Shown here: one piece after another, positions 1 through 7,183 of the stretch
Position numbering within the stretch: the first letter of the stretch is position 1
Layout: each line of letters starts with the position of its first letter
DNA from: Asticcacaulis sp.
GTDB lineage: Bacteria > Pseudomonadota > Alphaproteobacteria > Caulobacterales > Caulobacteraceae
Length of the DNA: 17,876 nucleotides
Assembly (NCBI RefSeq): GCF_020217185.1
Contig: NZ_JAIWNX010000277.1
Coordinates: forward strand, 1-17,876
Reading direction: 5' to 3'
Notes under the pieces: model-generated
Told to the model about the DNA's origin: nothing
The model's input: the letters and a program-made list of their open reading frames with translations, nothing else
Database searches by the model: none
Translations under genes and position numbers: made by a program

Positions 1-103
1 CTCCGTTTCTCTTCTCCCTTGCGGGCGAAGGTGGCCTGAAAGGCCGGATGAGGGGGAAACAACGGCTCCACCTTAACCCAGCCCTCTCCCTCAGGGGAGA
101 CGG
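1..103. repeat. Intergenic palindromic repeat running into the glycosyltransferase 3' end
   Basis: Three short inverted repeats lie one after another. CTTC-x-CCC pairs with GGG-x-GAAG around 11-30 with one mismatch. GGCCT-gaa-AGGCC follows at about 34-46. TCTCCC pairs with GGGAGA at about 85-100 around a short TCAG-like loop. The last hairpin contains the stop codon (91-93, minus strand) of the neighbouring glycosyltransferase, so the C-terminal residues of that protein are encoded by the repeat. Similar CTCCC/GGGAG repeats are common between genes in alphaproteobacteria; I recall the type but cannot name this family. The last hairpin may also serve as a weak terminator, although no T-run follows it on the minus strand. 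No gene was seen in 1-90. Confidence 0.5.
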
Positions 104-1080
104 GGAGCCTGATGAGATACCGTCAATGTGGTCTGAACGGCCTCATACACCCGGTTTACGCTGAGGTCGAGCATATGACACAGCGCCTGATCGAGATTCG
201 GGTCCTGAGCGCGAATTTCTTCGAAATGCCGCGGCGTGCGCAGAATATGCACATTCTGGCCCAGCGGCGCCTCAACCCGATCATCTGAGGGGCCGTAGAG
301 CCCGAAACTCAGAACATTGGCGGCCGCCGCCAGATGCAGCCAGATATCATCATTGCCAATAAACACATCGGCCTGACGCAGGCAGGCATAGGCGGTCAGC
401 GGGTCGAGCTTACCCGTCAGTTCAATCACACGGGCCTTGGGTGCGGCCATGCGCAGGGCCGTTGCGGCTTCGCGGTCGCTTTCGTGCCCCAGTATCAGCA
501 GACGCGCCCCTTTCAGTGGACCATCTTCGTTCATCAGGCGCGTCGCCAGCACCGAAAAGCGCTCCGCCGGCCATTGCGCGCCCTGCCAGCGCGCGCCGGG
601 CGCGATGGCCAGCAAAGGCCCCTCCTCACCGGGTGTGTCATCGAGAAAGAACTCCGCCCCCACGGCCCGCGCTTCGGCCACATGCAGCCACGGCAGTTCG
701 GGCTTTTCGAGCTTGAGCAGGCGCGACGCGGTGATCACCGGGTGTTCGTCTGTGTGCTGATCCGGCGCGATGGCACGGGTCTTTGCATTGAGAAAACGCG
801 ACCACAGGGTCGGGCCCGTATCGAGCAGCAGCCCCCATTGGCGCTGCCGCAGTTGCCACCACAGTTTCAGCCCCGCCATGGAGACAACTGCCCAATCAAA
901 AGGGATGATCGCCTCGATATGGCTGAAATCGGCAAACAGGGCGGCGCTGTCGCTGCGCGTGATCAGGGTCACGGCCGCGTTCGGCACTTCTTGCAGCAGG
1001 CGCGCCAGAACCCCACCTAGAGCCAGAGCCCTTTTCGGTTCCTCAAGCGCGACGATCAGGATCGGAAACGGACGGCTCAT
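91..1080 (-). CDS. Glycosyltransferase family 9 (heptosyltransferase-like) protein
   Basis: A 329-residue cytosolic protein with the two-domain layout of GT9 enzymes, which move sugars from nucleotide-sugar donors onto LPS core or other envelope glycans. The C-terminal half carries the recognisable donor-domain pattern. There is a PGARWxxxxWPxxRF stretch near residues 161-175. A GKLDPLTAYACLRQADVFIGNDD stretch (roughly 223-245, named here only by its key residues) is followed by HLAAA and LYGPSDD (about 249-267). This matches the usual GNDSGxxHLAAA...FGP arrangement, with Ser replaced by Asp. The N-terminal GD motif, which supplies a catalytic Asp in characterised heptosyltransferases, reads GG at residues 22-23. 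The exact reaction is therefore unclear and activity may be altered. It is divergent from the ygfZ-like gene with only 39 bp between starts. Substrate unknown. Confidence 0.75.
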   Translation of the reverse strand: MSRPFPILIVALEEPKRALALGGVLARLLQEVPNAAVTLITRSDSAALFADFSHIEAIIPFDWAVVSMAGLKLWWQLRQRQWGLLLDTGPTLWSRFLNAKTRAIAPDQHTDEHPVITASRLLKLEKPELPWLHVAEARAVGAEFFLDDTPGEEGPLLAIAPGARWQGAQWPAERFSVLATRLMNEDGPLKGARLLILGHESDREAATALRMAAPKARVIELTGKLDPLTAYACLRQADVFIGNDDIWLHLAAAANVLSFGLYGPSDDRVEAPLGQNVHILRTPRHFEEIRAQDPNLDQALCHMLDLSVNRVYEAVQTTLTVSHQAPRLP

Positions 1081-1097
1081 GCTACATACCCTATCCC

Positions 1098-1102
1098 GAA
1101 TC
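1098..1102. promoter_or_regulatory. GANTC (CcrM) site in a 39-bp divergent promoter
   Basis: A single GAATC lies in the very short gap between the divergent glycosyltransferase and ygfZ-like starts. CcrM, encoded in this same window, methylates GANTC, so promoter function here could respond to methylation state. No convincing -35/-10 pair or Shine-Dalgarno was seen for either gene in this gap. A single site could be chance. Confidence 0.3.
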
Positions 1103-1119
1103 TATGGCTCACAGCAAAC

Positions 1120-1929
1120 ATGACCGACCTTATTGCTCTTTCGCATCGTGCCCTGATCGCCCTGAGCGGCCCCGACTGGGGAAAGTTCCTCAATGGCCAG
1201 ACGACCATTGACGTGGAAACCATCTTCGACGCCGTCGCCGCCGGAGAGAACAAGCCCTTATATTATGGCGCGTTCCTGACCCCGCAAGGCAAGCTGAGCG
1301 CCGATGTGTTCATCTGTCCACGGGATTCGGATACCGTATGGATAGATGTCGATGCGGGGGTGCGCGACGAACTGTTCACCCGGCTGAATATGTTCAAGCT
1401 GCGGGCGAAGGTCACCCTGTCCAAACCCGAGGCGCAGGTCTATGCCTCTGTGTCCGAGGGATTGCCCGACCCCCGCGCACCGGGGCTTTATCGCGCCTAC
1501 GGGACGTTTGAGGCGACGGGAGACCTCACGACCTACACGGAGTATCGTCTGACGCAGGGCGTGGCCGAACCGGGGCTCGACTTCCCCAAAGACTATCTCT
1601 ACCCCATCGACATCAATATGGACCTGATCGAGGCCATCGACTTTAAAAAAGGCTGCTTTGTCGGTCAGGAAACGACATCCCGCATGAAGCGGCGCGGCAC
1701 GATCAAGAACCGCCTGATCCCCCTGAGCCATACCGGTGCCTTCGCTTTCGGCAGCGAAGTCCTGTTGGGCGAGCGTCGCGCCGGGGAGATTCTGGCCTCC
1801 GCCAATGGCAAGTCGCTGGCCCTGATGCGGCTCGACCGGCTGGACGGTGATCTGACCTGCGAAAGCGACCCGGTCCGCCTCGCCGTCCCCGACCGGTTGA
1901 CCCCGCACCTCAAAGCGGCTGAAACCTGA
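1120..1929 (+). CDS. ygfZ: YgfZ/GcvT-like folate-binding protein
   Basis: 269 residues. The family hallmark K-G-C-F-V-G-Q-E is at residues 177-184, with the conserved Cys at 179, followed by R-x-x-R-G-T as usual. YgfZ/IBA57 proteins use tetrahydrofolate to help build or maintain [4Fe-4S] clusters, for example those of radical-SAM enzymes. They resemble the T protein of glycine cleavage but are not aminomethyltransferases. Length is slightly short compared with E. coli YgfZ and normal for alphaproteobacterial members. The ATG at 1120 has no clear Shine-Dalgarno. Just after the stop, CACGGG (1930-1935) and CCCGTG (1949-1954) can form a hairpin before the next gene. The MutY encoded downstream is itself a 4Fe-4S protein, but no direct link is implied. 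Confidence 0.9.
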   Translation: MTDLIALSHRALIALSGPDWGKFLNGQTTIDVETIFDAVAAGENKPLYYGAFLTPQGKLSADVFICPRDSDTVWIDVDAGVRDELFTRLNMFKLRAKVTLSKPEAQVYASVSEGLPDPRAPGLYRAYGTFEATGDLTTYTEYRLTQGVAEPGLDFPKDYLYPIDINMDLIEAIDFKKGCFVGQETTSRMKRRGTIKNRLIPLSHTGAFAFGSEVLLGERRAGEILASANGKSLALMRLDRLDGDLTCESDPVRLAVPDRLTPHLKAAET

Positions 1930-2000
1930 CACGGGTTTCATTTGCCAGCCCGTGCGGCTGCGGTTATCGTCAGACACCACTCACGGCCAAAGGGACCCCC

Positions 2001-2570
2001 ATGTTCAGCTTCGATCTGATGTTTCAACCGCTGAAGCGCTATTTCGATTTTCAGGGCCGCGCCCGTCGTTCGGAATACTGGTTGTTTTATCTGTTTCAGG
2101 TTGTGGTCAGCCTCTTCCTGAACATTGTGCAGATGTCGGGCGGGCTGGTCGCGGGCCTTGCCGCCGGTCTGGCCCTGATTTTCGGACTGGGCGTTCTCAT
2201 CCCCTCCATCGCCGTGGGTGTGCGCCGTTTCCACGATACCAACCGCACCGGCCTGTGGATTCTGTTCTATCCGGCGGTCATGATCGTGTCGCTGATCCTC
2301 ACCCTTGTCTTTGCCGCGGATGCCGTGGCCCAGATGGGGCAGAACTTTCAGAACCTTGATCCTTCAAGCCTCGAATCGGGCGACGCGCAGGCCAATATGG
2401 CCGTTTACAGCGCCATGGCCCCCATCGCGCTCTATGTGCTCCTGCCCACCTGGCTGGCCAGTCTGGTGACACTATGGTTCCATGTGCAGGATGGCACGCC
2501 CAACGCCAACCGCTTTGGCCCGGACCCTAAGGGGCGGGGCGTTACCGAAAGCGTGGCCGCCACCTTCTAA
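2001..2570 (+). CDS. DUF805 family inner-membrane protein
   Basis: 189 residues with the landmarks of DUF805: an N-terminal F-x-G-R-A-R-R-S-E-Y-W segment (about 18-28), then hydrophobic spans at roughly 29-46, 50-72, 85-110 and 133-158. A V-R-R-F-H-D-T-N-R-T-G segment after the second span and a C-terminal G-T-P-N-x-N-R-F-G-P-D-P tail complete the pattern. The function of this family is not established. An AGGGA six bases before the ATG supports the start. It sits 71 bp after ygfZ and just before rnhB on the same strand, so a loose operon is likely. Confidence 0.88.
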   Translation: MFSFDLMFQPLKRYFDFQGRARRSEYWLFYLFQVVVSLFLNIVQMSGGLVAGLAAGLALIFGLGVLIPSIAVGVRRFHDTNRTGLWILFYPAVMIVSLILTLVFAADAVAQMGQNFQNLDPSSLESGDAQANMAVYSAMAPIALYVLLPTWLASLVTLWFHVQDGTPNANRFGPDPKGRGVTESVAATF

Positions 2571-2600
2571 GCCTCAGCGGAATCGGGTATGGAGCCATCC

Positions 2601-3197
2601 ATGCCCGATTTTACGTTTGAGTCTCAGTTTGACGGTCTGGTCTGTGGGGTCGATGAGGCCGGACGCGGCCCCTGTGCCGGGCCCCTGTGCGTGGCCGCCG
2701 TCATCCTTGACCCGGCGCGCATCCCGGCGGGCATAGCCGACTCAAAAAAACTCACAGAAAAACAGCGATTTGCGCTAGAACCTGAAATAAAGTCGGCCGC
2801 TCTGGCGTGGTCGGTGATCGAGATTTCCGCCGCCGATATCGACTGCCACAACATCCTTAAGGCGACGATGATGGGCATGACGCAGGCTGTCGAAGCCCTC
2901 AGCCCGCAGCCCATCCACGCCCTGATCGACGGCAATCGCTGCCCGCCGCTGGCCATACCCGCCACGGCGGTGGTCAAGGGCGACGACAAATCCCTGTCCA
3001 TCGCCGCCGCCTCGATCCTCGCCAAGACGGCGCGCGACCGCATCATGATCGAGATGGACGCCCTCTATCCCGCCTATGGCTTCAAATCGCACAAGGGCTA
3101 TCAGGCCGAAGCCCATATCACCGCCATCCGCCTGCATGGCCCCTCGCCCATCCATCGCCTGAGTTGGGCCACGGTACGCTCGGTTCTTATGGTCTGA
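2601..3197 (+). CDS. rnhB: Ribonuclease HII
   Basis: RNase HII nicks RNA-DNA hybrids and single ribonucleotides left in DNA. Four acidic catalytic residues are visible, numbered from the upstream ATG at 2589: D22 and E23 in G-V-D-E-A-G-R-G, D114 in I-D-G-N, and D150 in T-A-R-D-R. The family block K-G-D-x-K-S...A-A-A-S-I-L-A-K is also present. I place the start at 2601 because GGAG at 2591-2594 sits six bases before it and actually overlaps the upstream in-frame ATG at 2589. The protein is then 198 residues, a usual size. A GAATC and a GAGTC lie near the start. From memory rnhB and ccrM are often close neighbours in alphaproteobacteria; here a minus-strand gene intervenes. Confidence 0.95.
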   Translation: MPDFTFESQFDGLVCGVDEAGRGPCAGPLCVAAVILDPARIPAGIADSKKLTEKQRFALEPEIKSAALAWSVIEISAADIDCHNILKATMMGMTQAVEALSPQPIHALIDGNRCPPLAIPATAVVKGDDKSLSIAAASILAKTARDRIMIEMDALYPAYGFKSHKGYQAEAHITAIRLHGPSPIHRLSWATVRSVLMV

Positions 3198-3240
3198 TAT
3201 CCATCGCCTATATATTCGATAGATTAAGCCCCTGATGACC

Positions 3241-4068
3241 TTAATCCCACCAGAAAACCCACCAGCGCTGCGCCATTAGACACGCGGCCAAAATGGAAAT
3301 CTCACTCACGCCCTGATCGACAATATCAGGGCAGTAGCGATACATCTCCTTTGCCAAGGCAAGCGCCTTCTCACGGCTATCCAAAGGCTTGGGCACCCGC
3401 AAATTGAGCACATCGCCGCTCATGCCGATCAATTCAGCTCCGAAACGTTCATTCCATGACCGCAATGCAGCCACCTGAACGTCAGGCATTGGACAAGCGT
3501 TCCATCCACCCCATTTCATATAGGCCGGCACCTCCGAACCCGTCTTTGTCGGAACCAAAACGATATGGACCGTTTTAAAAGACCTACCTGTCAGAATATC
3601 AGTCGCAACACTCAGGCCGGCCTCATCAGGAAGCGATCCGGTTGGCCATTCTCCCATCATTGCTTCAATGTCTTGGTCTGCCAGAGCGTTATCTTGCGTT
3701 TTCAATACCTCCGGAAAGTGTATAGCGTTCGCGCTCTTTAAAATTTGAGAGGGGGTTTGTGCGCTTTCCGGCATTGCTTCCGTGTTGCCCCCACGATCAG
3801 CGACAAAGCGGCCAGCGATATTCATCAAGTCTTCGTCGCCACCTAACACAACCGGATAACCTCGCCCGGCCGCTTTGAGCTTTGTCCAGTTCTCAAGGGC
3901 CTTATCGCCTGGCACGCTGACGATCTCATAAGGGAATGCCGCCATCACTCTTGCTTTGTAAGCCGCAGCGTCCGTTGATCCGGGCTCAGACGCTGAGACC
4001 GGTTTGCAACCTATGAGACCCGCCGCTCCCAGTACGGTGAGCACCGAGCGCCTTGTTGTTCGATACAT
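3241..4068 (-). CDS. DUF4253-like predicted Tat/lipoprotein
   Basis: About 275 residues. The N-terminus T-T-R-R-S-V-L followed by L-I-G-C looks like a twin-arginine signal joined to a lipobox, which predicts an exported, lipidated protein. The C-terminal half resembles DUF4253: P-A-Y-x-K-W-G-G-W-N-x-C-P, then a W-x-E-R-F-G-A-E-L segment, then C-P-D-I-V-D-Q-G, ending in W-W-x-F-W-W-D. The N-terminal part has A-L-E-N-W-x-x-L-K-A-A-G-R-G-Y-P-V-V-L-G. Biochemical role unknown. I start at the second ATG (4068) because GGGGG (4076-4080) lies seven bases ahead; an earlier ATG at 4086 precedes that site. The last 120 bp are 63/120 G+C by hand count, lower than the flanking genes, hinting at later arrival. 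It is convergent with rnhB and divergent from ccrM. Confidence 0.7.
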   Translation of the reverse strand: MYRTTRRSVLTVLGAAGLIGCKPVSASEPGSTDAAAYKARVMAAFPYEIVSVPGDKALENWTKLKAAGRGYPVVLGGDEDLMNIAGRFVADRGGNTEAMPESAQTPSQILKSANAIHFPEVLKTQDNALADQDIEAMMGEWPTGSLPDEAGLSVATDILTGRSFKTVHIVLVPTKTGSEVPAYMKWGGWNACPMPDVQVAALRSWNERFGAELIGMSGDVLNLRVPKPLDSREKALALAKEMYRYCPDIVDQGVSEISILAACLMAQRWWVFWWD

Positions 4069-4106
4069 GCGATTTCCCCCTGTCATCCGAGTTCATAGAA
4101 CAAAAC

Positions 4107-4216
4107 GAATCCAAAACTGAGTCCTAAAAGACTCACCCCCAGAAAATTGAGTCAAATGAGACTCGCCCGATTCGCCGCGAGTCAAGTTGTAACTTTTTAT
4201 TAACCCCACAGGATTC
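4107..4216. promoter_or_regulatory. Dense GANTC array in front of ccrM
   Basis: Eight GANTC sites occur in 110 bp, starting at 4107, 4119, 4130, 4149, 4160, 4169, 4179 and 4212. About 0.4 would be expected by chance at equal base frequencies. The unit GAGTC-N6-GACTC is present twice (4119-4134 and 4149-4164), exactly 30 bp apart, inside an imperfect 30-bp tandem repeat (4113-4142 and 4143-4172; 20 of 30 positions match). A GATTC-N5-GAGTC pair follows at 4169-4183. CcrM methylates GANTC, so this region can plausibly act as a methylation-sensitive switch for ccrM, for the divergent lipoprotein, or for both. The sites and the repeat are seen directly; the regulatory role is inferred. Confidence 0.75.
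4189..4205 (+). promoter_or_regulatory. Candidate CtrA box upstream of ccrM
   Basis: GTAA at 4189-4192, seven bases, then TTAACC at 4200-4205. This fits the CtrA consensus TTAA-N7-TTAA with one mismatch in the first half-site. CtrA is known to activate ccrM late in the cell cycle in Caulobacter. The box lies about 70 bp before the ccrM start and between two of the GANTC sites, a sensible promoter position. No binding evidence is available. Confidence 0.55.
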
Positions 4217-4271
4217 TAACCTGTCTTTTCTTACCGGCCCACAGAAGCGGGCCGCCACGATCCGGGGTTAA

Positions 4272-5401
<1,130 letters not shown>

Positions 5402-5448
5402 AACCAGAACGTACCGCGGCAGGCGGCATCGTCTATTTTCAATGAACA

Positions 5449-5480
5449 ACAAAGCCCGGTCGAAAGGCCGGGTTTTGTCT
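5449..5480 (+). terminator. Rho-independent terminator after ccrM
   Basis: An 11-bp stem joins 5449-5459 and 5468-5478, with the core CCCGG/CCGGG, one G-T pair, and A/T pairs outside it. The loop is eight bases and includes GAAA. The TTTT lies in the closing arm. It is placed to end the ccrM transcript. Confidence 0.75.
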
Positions 5481-5605
5481 ATTTTGCGACTAGAGCGATG
5501 TGCGGAAAAGTGTAAGCGGTTTCCGCAAAAACATCGCTACAAAACAGAAACTTAGAGCGAAATGACGCTTCCACCTAAAATCATTTCGCTCTAAAGTCGC
5601 AATAT
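5481..5605. repeat. MITE-like element with two hairpins and terminal inverted repeats
   Basis: The ends ATTTTGCGACT (5481-5491) and AGTCGCAATAT (5595-5605) are inverted copies with 10 of 11 matches. Inside, hairpin 1 pairs TGCGGAAA (5501-5508) with TTTCCGCA (5520-5527) and, outside that, AGCGATG (5494-5500) with CATCGCT (5532-5538). Hairpin 2 pairs TTAGAGCGAAATGA (5552-5565) perfectly with TCATTTCGCTCTAA (5581-5594). Both hairpins begin with an AGAGCGA-type sequence. No ORF or target duplication was seen. It fills most of the 307-bp gap between ccrM and the next gene. Repeats of this look are scattered in many alphaproteobacterial genomes, but no second copy was seen in this window. Confidence 0.65.
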
Positions 5606-5694
5606 TGATCGTTTCCGCTTGATTTTGAAATAATCTGCGCGTTTAATCATCTGACAAATAAACGGCGCAAAGCCGTAACCACGGGAACGTCAGG

Positions 5695-7110
5695 ATGATT
5701 ACGCACACTCTTCGCCGATGGGCAGTGGCCTTGACTGTCTGCGCCGGTCTGGGGCTGATCGCCTCATCGGCCAATGCGCAGCAAAGCCGCAAGGAAATGC
5801 TGGCCGCCGAAGCCGCTGCCGAAAACGTCAAGACCGTCAGCAAGCTGGTGCAGACCTTTGGTCTGCCCTGCGAAGTGACCGAAGCCACGGTCCCTGCTGC
5901 CGCCGAAGCCACGGTCGATGGCAAGAGAGTCGCCATCGAAAGCTTTGAAGTCGCCTGTAAGAACCAGCGGGGTTACCTTCTTTACATGGCCAAAAAGGCG
6001 CCGTTTGGCGATCCGATGGACTGCCTTGAAGCCGCCGCCATAGCCAAGACCTCCCCCGGCAGTCCGGTGTGCAAGTTACGCGGCAATCGCGTGGCGCACT
6101 ACTGGCTGGGCGACACCGCCAAGTCGAAGATCCCGGCCTGTCAGATCGCAGGCGCGCGCTTTATCCGTGCCGACGCCACGAAAAACAGCGAAACCTACGA
6201 AATTGGCTGTAAAAATACGGCGGGTGGTATCTTTACGGTGCCCACCTGGAAGGCCAGCGACCAGACGGTGGGTTTCCTCAACTGCCTGAAAACCGCCGAC
6301 ACGGCTCTGAAATGCGAACTGACGACGCCGGAGCTGTTGCCGCAAACCGTCGGCGCGCTGGTGCGCAAGAATGCCCCGGACTGCACGTTGAACAATGCGC
6401 GGTTTATCGGTGCCACCAAGGACGCCGAATATTACGAAGTGGGCTGTGAAGGTAAGCCGGGCTTCGTGCTGGTCACCGATCTCGACACCCAGTTCAAGGG
6501 CAAGGTCGGCTGTGACAAGGCAGCGAATATTGGCGGTTGTAAGTTCACCGATGCCGCCGCTCTGGCTGCCGCCGGTAAGGCCAAGCAGGACGAGGCCAAG
6601 GCCAAATATAAGGACGCCTATGCGCAGGCGCTGAGCGCGGCCGGCATTGCCTGCACCATCGAAGACTTCCGCCGTATTGGCCGCGATACCACCAACCGCG
6701 ACCTGGCCGAATTCAAATGCCCGGAAGCGAAGACCGGGCTGATCGCCCTGATCCCCGATGCGGGCAAGGAGGGCAAACTTGAAACCTTCGACTGCTTCGG
6801 AGCCGCCGTTCAGAAGACCGACTGCGCCTATATGAGCCGGGATCAGCTCAAGGCATACCTGCAAACCCTCAGCGCCAATCATAAGTCGATCAAGGCCGAC
6901 TGTGTGATCGGCGAGGCCCGCTACGCCTTTGAAAACAACGGGCAGGTGGTGCTGGAAATCGCCTGTACCAACAAGCGCGGCTATATTGCCGTCCTCAACA
7001 AGGCTCGCACGGCCCTCAATCCCGCCGTGCCCTGCCATGTCGCCGCCACCAATCCCGGCGTGCCTGAAAAGTGCACGATCGCCGGCAATGGCAGCAACAC
7101 CGCGGGATAA
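5695..7110 (+). CDS. Secreted protein made of five four-cysteine repeats
   Basis: 471 residues; not a family I can name. Residues 1-28 form a signal peptide (basic start, hydrophobic core, A-N-A before Q29), so the protein is periplasmic or outside the cell. The mature part has exactly 20 cysteines in five groups: 59/88/110/126, 149/172/197/207, 230/251/273/282, 320/342/367/377 and 403/424/447/460. Spacing is regular: 21-29, 22-25 and 9-16 residues. Each unit shares the pattern C-x-I/L-x-x-A-R-F/Y ... Y/F-E-V/I-x-C-x-x-x-x-G-Y/F-x-x. The even cysteine count suggests two disulfides per unit. An alanine- and lysine-rich stretch (288-315) separates units 3 and 4. A terminator follows. An ACGGC/GCCGT hairpin (5662-5676) lies in the leader; GGGAA eight bases ahead may serve as ribosome site. 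Confidence 0.8.
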   Translation: MITHTLRRWAVALTVCAGLGLIASSANAQQSRKEMLAAEAAAENVKTVSKLVQTFGLPCEVTEATVPAAAEATVDGKRVAIESFEVACKNQRGYLLYMAKKAPFGDPMDCLEAAAIAKTSPGSPVCKLRGNRVAHYWLGDTAKSKIPACQIAGARFIRADATKNSETYEIGCKNTAGGIFTVPTWKASDQTVGFLNCLKTADTALKCELTTPELLPQTVGALVRKNAPDCTLNNARFIGATKDAEYYEVGCEGKPGFVLVTDLDTQFKGKVGCDKAANIGGCKFTDAAALAAAGKAKQDEAKAKYKDAYAQALSAAGIACTIEDFRRIGRDTTNRDLAEFKCPEAKTGLIALIPDAGKEGKLETFDCFGAAVQKTDCAYMSRDQLKAYLQTLSANHKSIKADCVIGEARYAFENNGQVVLEIACTNKRGYIAVLNKARTALNPAVPCHVAATNPGVPEKCTIAGNGSNTAG

Positions 7111-7152
7111 CCGCTCCGGTTTTCAGTAAGCGTACCTCGTGAACCCTCCCCT

Positions 7153-7183
7153 TGCCCCGCCTTCACCGGCGGGGCATTTTTTT
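7153..7183 (+). terminator. Strong rho-independent terminator
   Basis: TGCCCCGCC (7153-7161) pairs perfectly with GGCGGGGCA (7168-7176) around a six-base loop, followed by seven T (7177-7183). It ends the five-repeat protein transcript. The T-run touches the mutY stop codon on the other strand; in the minus direction the hairpin is not followed by T. Confidence 0.9.

Noticed and set aside
1258..1980. Minus-strand open frame of 240 codons opposite the ygfZ-like gene
   Set aside because: The YgfZ hallmark motif and full-length match on the plus strand explain the region.
5481..5605. Insertion sequence with transposase
   Set aside because: The element is too short to code for a transposase and no target duplication was found; described as a MITE-like repeat instead.
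6076..7038. Minus-strand open frame of 320 codons opposite the five-repeat cysteine protein
   Set aside because: The plus-strand frame has a signal peptide, regular cysteine repeats, and its own terminator; the opposite frame has no such features.
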